Part shown: positions 59,296 through 64,000 of the stretch, piece after piece
Layout of the letters: every line of letters starts with the position of its first letter
How positions within the stretch are numbered: position 1 is the first letter of the stretch
Source: Blastocatellia bacterium
Lineage (GTDB): Bacteria; Acidobacteriota; Blastocatellia; Chloracidobacteriales; Chloracidobacteriaceae
Direction of reading: 5' to 3'
Length of the DNA stretch: 64,000 nucleotides
Assembly: GCA_019695185.1 (NCBI GenBank)
Contig: JAIBAN010000038.1
Location: 1 to 64,000, forward strand
Program-made: the position numbers and the translations under genes
Notes under the pieces: generated by a model
What the model was told of the DNA's origin: nothing
Seen by the model: the letters and a program-made list of their open reading frames with translations, nothing else
Database searches by the model: none

Positions 59296-59850
59296 ATGTC
59301 AAAAGGATTTACGTTGTGGTTCACTGGTCTTTCGGGAGCCGGCAAAAGCACGCTGGCCAATGCGCTTGAAATCGAGCTGCGCCAACGCGGCAGCCGGGTC
59401 GAAATTCTGGATGGCGACGTGGTACGCACCAATCTGAGCAAGGGCCTTGGTTTCAGCAAGGAAGACCGTGACACCAACATTCGGCGGATTGGATTTGTCT
59501 GCCACCTGCTTTCACGCAATGGCGTGGCTGCTATTTCAGCGGCGATTTCACCCTATCGGGATGTTCGCAATGAAGTCCGGGGAATGATAGGCGAGTTTGT
59601 CGAAGTCTACGTGAAGTGTTCGGTCGAAGCCTGTGCCAAACGTGATGTGAAAGGGCTTTATGCCAAGGCGCTGGCCGGTGAACTGCCTGGTTTCACGGGC
59701 GTTTCCGACCCCTATGAAGAGCCCCACAATCCCGAAGTCGTCGTGGAAACCGAGCTTGAATCCATCGAGGAAAGCCTGGGCAAAATTCTGACTTACCTGG
59801 AAAAGTCCGGATACATCCACCGCGTTGAAGCCAAATCAACCACCCGCTAA
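59296..59850 (+). CDS. cysC: Adenylylsulfate kinase
   Basis: It phosphorylates APS to PAPS with ATP, in sulfate assimilation or sulfation. 184 residues, family length. Motifs: Walker [10 protein letters not shown] (11-19), [32 protein letters not shown] and [13 protein letters not shown], then [13 protein letters not shown] near the end. There is no sulfurylase domain and no cys genes around, so it stands alone. AAAAGGAG stands 10 bases before the ATG. Confidence 0.96.
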   Translation: MSKGFTLWFTGLSGAGKSTLANALEIELRQRGSRVEILDGDVVRTNLSKGLGFSKEDRDTNIRRIGFVCHLLSRNGVAAISAAISPYRDVRNEVRGMIGEFVEVYVKCSVEACAKRDVKGLYAKALAGELPGFTGVSDPYEEPHNPEVVVETELESIEESLGKILTYLEKSGYIHRVEAKSTTR

Positions 59851-59852
59851 AT

Positions 59853-59986
59853 TCAATTGAGAATTGAGAATTGAGAATGAAAAACCAAATACAGGGTTTT
59901 AACCTTGGTTTTTGACTTAAATTCCGAGCAGACGAAAAAGAATTACCCTTTTATTCTCAATTCTCAATTTTCAATTCTCAATTCTT
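59853..59986. repeat. Heptad-arm inverted element M (GAATTGA/CAATTCT)
   Basis: The left arm (59853-59878, AATTGAG units) and the right arm (59953-59986, TTCTCAA units) flank a core of about 75 bp. It begins just after the cysC stop and ends 3 bases before the next ATG. Confidence 0.9.
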
Positions 59987-59989
59987 CCT

Positions 59990-60577
59990 ATGGTTCATTT
60001 CAAACCACGCGAATATCGGGATTTTTTTGGCAAGCTGGCCAAGTCACGGGTTTTAACGGATGCCCAGGCCGACCGGGCAACCCAGGCGCTGACCCAGGAA
60101 CTCCACCTGCGCGGCATGGTCTGGGCCCTCAAGCGGTATTTTGAAGTGGTTCCTGGCGTGAATTGTTGTTTGCGGCCTGAGGTTGAAGGATTCAACCCTG
60201 ATTTTCTGGTCTGGAAGCAGGACCGTGTCCTCCTGGCTTTTGAAACCCTGGCCGAGCCGAAACCAATTGAGGCTCTATACCGTCAGGCCGAAGCCTACAT
60301 TGATGAATTTGAGGCCGGGGAAGTGTTTTTTTTCTTTCCGGCAAATCTTGAACATGAACGCTTTGAAGCTTTTCATCCGGTCAGCGGCGCGACACGCCGC
60401 ATTGGAATGTGGATGAAACGATGGCACAGCAGTGAGTTGAATCTTGATTTCACCAGTCCGGACGGCTGGTTGCGCATTTTTGATGCCCGTGCTTCGACTC
60501 AATTGATGACCCCCATTGAAATGATGGAAGTGCGGTTTGATAGGGAAAGGGTTCAGGGTTCAGGGTCTAGGGTCTAG
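59990..60577 (+). CDS. Hypothetical protein with repeat-encoded C-terminus
   Basis: 195 residues, soluble. The segment ALTQELHLRGMVWALKRYFEVVPGVNCCLRPEVEGFNPDFLVWKQDRVLLAFE resembles the core order of restriction-endonuclease-like folds (PDFLVW then FE), but a full catalytic triad is not clear. It ends ERVQGSGSRV, encoded by heptad element N, so the native stop was probably lost when repeats arrived. TTCCT precedes the ATG with no classical Shine-Dalgarno site. Not recognised. Confidence 0.65.
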   Translation: MVHFKPREYRDFFGKLAKSRVLTDAQADRATQALTQELHLRGMVWALKRYFEVVPGVNCCLRPEVEGFNPDFLVWKQDRVLLAFETLAEPKPIEALYRQAEAYIDEFEAGEVFFFFPANLEHERFEAFHPVSGATRRIGMWMKRWHSSELNLDFTSPDGWLRIFDARASTQLMTPIEMMEVRFDRERVQGSGSRV

Positions 60578-60720
60578 GGTCTAGGGGTGAGGGTTCAGAG
60601 TTTTCGAATACCGGAAATCTGAGATTTTGGCTCAAGACTCAAAAACCCCCCAGACTCCAGACCTCAGACCTCAGACCTCAGACCTCAGACTCCACACCCT
60701 GAACCCTGAACCCTGAACCC
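60548..60720. repeat. Composite heptad element N (GGGTTCA, GGGTCTA, AGACCTC)
   Basis: The left arm (60548-60599) has GGGTTCA then GGGTCTA heptads. The right side has AGACCTC heptads (60650-60690) and then CCCTGAA heptads (60696-60720). The outer words pair with each other (GGGTTCA with CCCTGAA). The inner words (GGGTCTA, AGACCTC) are partly complementary, so the arms remain mirror images. The core GAGTTTTCGAATACCGGAAAT matches element D. Confidence 0.9.
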
Positions 60721-60721
60721 T

Positions 60722-62371
60722 ATGCCTGTAACCTGTGCCATCATCGGCCTTGATGGGGCCACTTTCGATTTAATCAACCCGCTGATTGCCGCAGGGCGCT
60801 TGCCCACCCTGGCGCGGCTCATGCGGGAAGGGGTTTCCGGTCCCTTGCGCTCCACGATTCTGCCCAACAGTTTTCCCGGTTGGGCCAGTTGCACCACCGG
60901 AACTTCCGAAGGCATGCACGGAATCTTTTCACCGTTCCTGAAACGGGCAGCCGATTATGGGGTTTCGGCCATCAGTTCACGGGACATCCGGACCCGTCCG
61001 ATTTGGGATATTCTGGCCGAACATGGCAAAACATCAGGGGTGGTCAATATCCCGACTTCCTATCCGGTGGAAATGGTGTCGGGCTATCAGGTCACCGGCA
61101 TGCTGACCCCCAGTATCAAGTCACAGTTCACCCATCCGGCAGCTTTGCGCGAAGAAATCCTGAATCGTTTTCCCGGTTACATCATTGAGCCCCGACGGGC
61201 TTTGAACCGGGCTGAAAAAGCCGAAGAGTTCCGTTCTTGTCTGGCCGGCCACGGACAGGTTTCCGAATACCTGCTGGAACGTTATCCCACCGATTTTTTC
61301 ATGCTCGTGCTCAGTGTGCCGGACCGGGCCCAACACGATTTCTGGGCGGATATGGATGCCAGTCACTTCCGCTATGACCCGGTTGAATCTCCGGCCTACA
61401 GTGATTTTATCCGGGAAATTTACGAACGGGCTGACTGGGTGTTAGGAAGGCTACTGGAATTTTTGCCCCCGGATGTCACCCTACTGGTCTGTTCCGACCA
61501 TGGGTTTACCGCCGAACTGCGGGAACTGCGGGTCAACGAGTGGCTTGCACAACAGGGTTTCCTGCGGTATCGGGAGGCGGCTTTTCAGGCAAAAAACTCT
61601 CCGGTCGAAGCCCTGGCTGCCAAACTGACCTACCATTACCGGGCGCTTTCCACCAAACTCAAACCTCACAGCGTACTGGAAAAAAAGGTGGTCTTTGGCA
61701 AGGATTTTCTCAACCAGATTGATTGGGAGCAGACCATTGCCTATTTCGGGCAGGACAAAGGTGTGTGGATTAACCTTCAGGGCCGCGAACGGGCAGGCAT
61801 TGTGGCACCGGAGGATTTTGAAAAAGTCCGCCAGGAGGTGCGCCAGTCGCTTCTTTCCTGGAAAGACCCGGAAACCGGAGCCTGTGTGTTTGAGGCGGTG
61901 CTGCCAAGAGAAGAACTGCTTGCAGGCCGATTTGCCGACCGGTTGCCCGATTTGCTGGTGATTCCCCGCCGGGCTGAGGATGTTTGCCTGGAGAGCCCCA
62001 GTCCGGGTGCGCCGATTATCCCGGCCACCACCACCACCGGGACGCACGCTCCTGAAGGAATTTTCATTGCACACGGTCCTCAGGTTCGCCGTGGTCAGCG
62101 GATTGCCGGAGCGCATTTGCGCGATGTGGCCCCCACGGCACTGTTTGCCATGGATGTTCCGCTCACGCTGGACATGGATGGAAAACCGCTGCTGGATATT
62201 TTTGAACCGGAGTTGGTCTCCCGCCGGGCGGTTCGCCGGGTGGGAACTTCATATAAAGACGGGCTGACCGGACCCATCCTGCCCTCAGAGCGCCAGGATG
62301 AAGAGGTTTTCAGTTCCGAGGAATCCGCTGAACTCGAAGAGCGGTTACGGGCCTTGGGCTATCTTGGATAA
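60722..62371 (+). CDS. Alkaline-phosphatase-superfamily phosphodiesterase/phosphoglycerate-mutase-like enzyme
   Basis: 549 residues. Metal-site motifs of the superfamily: IIGLDGATFD (Asp11), the nucleophile loop LPNSFPGWASCTTG (Ser/Thr), PDRAQHDFW, LVCSDHGF and a final GTHAPEGIF. It is of the type I phosphodiesterase/nucleotide pyrophosphatase type, and no signal peptide is seen. It probably hydrolyses a phosphodiester or transfers phosphate; substrate unknown. The ATG is fused to heptad repeat (CCCT then ATG), with no Shine-Dalgarno site. It is convergent with the MFS gene across tandem hairpins. Confidence 0.87.
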   Translation: MPVTCAIIGLDGATFDLINPLIAAGRLPTLARLMREGVSGPLRSTILPNSFPGWASCTTGTSEGMHGIFSPFLKRAADYGVSAISSRDIRTRPIWDILAEHGKTSGVVNIPTSYPVEMVSGYQVTGMLTPSIKSQFTHPAALREEILNRFPGYIIEPRRALNRAEKAEEFRSCLAGHGQVSEYLLERYPTDFFMLVLSVPDRAQHDFWADMDASHFRYDPVESPAYSDFIREIYERADWVLGRLLEFLPPDVTLLVCSDHGFTAELRELRVNEWLAQQGFLRYREAAFQAKNSPVEALAAKLTYHYRALSTKLKPHSVLEKKVVFGKDFLNQIDWEQTIAYFGQDKGVWINLQGRERAGIVAPEDFEKVRQEVRQSLLSWKDPETGACVFEAVLPREELLAGRFADRLPDLLVIPRRAEDVCLESPSPGAPIIPATTTTGTHAPEGIFIAHGPQVRRGQRIAGAHLRDVAPTALFAMDVPLTLDMDGKPLLDIFEPELVSRRAVRRVGTSYKDGLTGPILPSERQDEEVFSSEESAELEERLRALGYLG

Positions 62372-62373
62372 CG

Positions 62374-62560
62374 TTTTGAGTTCCGCCTTCAGGCGGCAGT
62401 TTTGAGTTCCGCCTTCAGGCGGCAGTTTTGAGTTCCGCCTTCAGGCGGCAGTTTTGAGTTCCGCCTTCAGGCGGCTGACCTTGGTCTTATTAAAATCAAA
62501 TGAAAAAACACAACCTAAAGGCTGTGCTGCAAACAGCCGCCTGAAGGCGGAACTCAGAAC
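62374..62560. repeat. Tandem 26-bp hairpin repeats with inverted copy (element O)
   Basis: Four tandem copies of a 26-bp unit (62374-62475), each TTTTGAGTTCCGCC then TTCAGGCGGCAG, contain the perfect stem CCGCC TTCA GGCGG. One inverted copy (62536-62560) follows after a 60-bp A/T-rich core. The layout (arms plus core) is as in the heptad elements. It separates two convergent genes and may terminate both. Confidence 0.9.
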
Positions 62561-62561
62561 T

Positions 62562-63941
62562 TCACGTGTTTTGCCCTTCTTTGGTTTTCAACCCCAGAAA
62601 ATAAAAACCGCCTCCGACCAGCATTCCAACCGGCATCAGGAGCAGTGCCGTGGAAAGGGTCTGCGTCGCCGGATTGATGTGAAAAATTCCAGCCAGACTG
62701 GTCACAAAGCCGGGAATGGTGCCTCCGGCTTCAGCCGTTTTGCGCAGCCACGTTGAAATCGCACCCACTAGCGAAAGCGAAATTCCGTCACCCAACACAT
62801 GGATGATAACCACCACCAAGCCCAAAGCCGTGGTTCGCAGATTGACCGGAACCAGATTGACCAGCACCGTATTGACCGGGCCGTTCCCCAGAAACAGAAT
62901 GGTAATTGCCAGGAAAATCGAGGTTTTATAAACCATCGGATTGCTTGACATGATGGCAATCAGGGTGGGAATTGCGGAAATCGCCGCGCTGACGGAACAG
63001 ATGCGGAAATAAGCCCCTTTCATCCGCTTTTGCATTTGGTCGCCGAGCACGCCGCCGACAAGGGTTCCAATCGAGCCACCCAACACGGCACAGACACCAA
63101 GCACCGTGTTGGCCTCCTCGGCGGAAATTCCCTTGTCGGATTTGAGCCATTCAGGTGCCCAAAAGACGAGGGCTCCCACGGCAAAGGTCACCGAGGCATA
63201 TCCCAGACAGGTACAGAGATACCCCAGATTGGTAAAGAGCGTGACGTAGCCTTCCTTCCAGGAAAGGGTTTTGGGTTTGACCGGTTCCAGTTGTCCGGTA
63301 ACCCCCGAAGGCTCTTTTTCATCCATCGCTCCGCGCACCGGTTCTTTCAAAAACAGCATCAGTACTGCGGTGACGAGTCCTGGCAGTCCCACCAGATAAA
63401 GCGTATGCCGCCAGCCCCAGCTTTCCGGTTTACCCAGCGACCCGCCCACCAGATACCCGATGGCCGTTCCAATCGGAATCGTGGCAAAAAAGACGCTCAT
63501 GGCCATGCCCCGCCGGGCTTTGGTGAAGAAATCGGAAAGCAGGCCCGGCGCAATCGTGGCATAGTTTGCCTCCCCGATGCCGACCGCCGAACGGGCAAAA
63601 AGAAGCTGGACGAAATTGCGGGAAATCCCGGCTCCGGCGGTGGCCAGACTCCACACGGTGATGCCAAACGCAATCAATCTGCCGCGATGGTACCGGTCAC
63701 CCAGATACCCAAAGAGCGGGGCGCAGATGGTGTAAATCCAGGTGAAGGCACTCCCGATAATCCCGATTTGCCCATCTGAAAACCCTGTGTCGGTTTTTAT
63801 GTAGGGGATGAGCGCCGCAAAAATAAAGCGGTCCACATAATTGAGCAGATTGAGCAAGGTCAGCATGCCCAGGGCAAACCAAGCGTAGGAATTCGAAACC
63901 GGCGGGCTGGGATTCGCCGGCGAACTCTGCGGAGTTTCCAT
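62562..63941 (-). CDS. MFS transporter (spinster-like)
   Basis: 459 residues, 12 predicted membrane helices. The N-terminal half has LNYVDRFIFAALIPYIKTDTGFSDGQIG, GYLGDRYHRGRLI (MFS motif between helices 2 and 3) and ARSAVGIGEANYATIAPGLLSDFF, the pattern of spinster-type carriers. The C-terminal half has GVCAVLGGSIGTLVGGVLGD. It is expected to be a proton-linked or sodium-linked carrier of a hydrophobic or amphipathic metabolite; substrate unknown. AAGGA precedes the ATG at 63941. Bases 63942-64000 are its leader. Confidence 0.92.
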   Translation of the reverse strand: METPQSSPANPSPPVSNSYAWFALGMLTLLNLLNYVDRFIFAALIPYIKTDTGFSDGQIGIIGSAFTWIYTICAPLFGYLGDRYHRGRLIAFGITVWSLATAGAGISRNFVQLLFARSAVGIGEANYATIAPGLLSDFFTKARRGMAMSVFFATIPIGTAIGYLVGGSLGKPESWGWRHTLYLVGLPGLVTAVLMLFLKEPVRGAMDEKEPSGVTGQLEPVKPKTLSWKEGYVTLFTNLGYLCTCLGYASVTFAVGALVFWAPEWLKSDKGISAEEANTVLGVCAVLGGSIGTLVGGVLGDQMQKRMKGAYFRICSVSAAISAIPTLIAIMSSNPMVYKTSIFLAITILFLGNGPVNTVLVNLVPVNLRTTALGLVVVIIHVLGDGISLSLVGAISTWLRKTAEAGGTIPGFVTSLAGIFHINPATQTLSTALLLMPVGMLVGGGFYFLGLKTKEGQNT

Positions 63942-64000
63942 TGAACGGGATTTCCTTTAATTTGGGGATGGAAGATATTTTTGCAACTTTTCCGTACTGT

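Overview
This window looks like chromosomal DNA of a Gram-negative acidobacterium, possibly class Blastocatellia. A VWFA protein of the acidobacterial type (53649-55937) points to the phylum. LptD and the PpiC/SurA-type lipoprotein indicate an outer membrane with LPS. Long TPR-CHAT proteins, Ser/Thr kinases fused to formylglycine-enzyme-like domains and a Gld-like ABC permease also fit large acidobacterial genomes. No 16S rRNA or tRNA gene was found, so the assignment is inference.

Layout. 0-5.6 kb: housekeeping (purN, pnp, rpsO, rpmB on the minus strand, then a chaperone lipoprotein). 5.7-17 kb: ABC-F ATPase, kinase-FGE fusion, a run of small unknown and immunity-like genes including one with a frameshift, a D-amino-acid-oxidase-like enzyme, an ABC exporter pair and a secreted sugar-binding-fold protein. 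17-30 kb: two convergent giant TPR-CHAT protease genes, a decayed third CHAT tail, a second kinase-FGE gene whose 3' end looks like a diversity-generating-retroelement variable region, a zinc-ribbon membrane protein and a secreted discoidin-domain protein. 30-38 kb: CoA-transferase, isochorismatase-like hydrolase, glmU, yvcK/glmR-like gene, TPR protein, aldo/keto reductase. 38-43 kb: a translationally coupled ATPase plus Toprim-like pair (candidate defence module), M48 peptidase with zinc ribbons, DnaJ-like membrane protein. 43-47.3 kb: a three-gene periplasm/outer-membrane cluster with unusual Cys-rich modules, probably metal related. 47.3-64 kb: IS200-type element, NtrC-type regulator, lptD, ferredoxin, pseudopilin-like protein, VWFA protein, triple-PDZ protein, cysC, a phosphodiesterase-like enzyme and an MFS transporter.

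The most striking non-genic feature is a family of about 14 intergenic elements built from 7-bp tandem repeats. Each usually has a left arm of heptads, a core of roughly 60-110 bp and a right arm that is the reverse complement of the left. The heptad word differs from element to element (CCCTGAA, GGACTGA, GAATTGA, GCAAATG, GTGAATG, nested TCCATTG, AGACCTC), but the architecture is constant. They sit directly against start and stop codons. In purN, yvcK, the aldo/keto reductase gene and the gene at 59990 they supply part of the coding sequence.

Start sites were chosen by Shine-Dalgarno spacing and family length, and are often internal to the longest open frame. Everything is read by eye; no database search was run.
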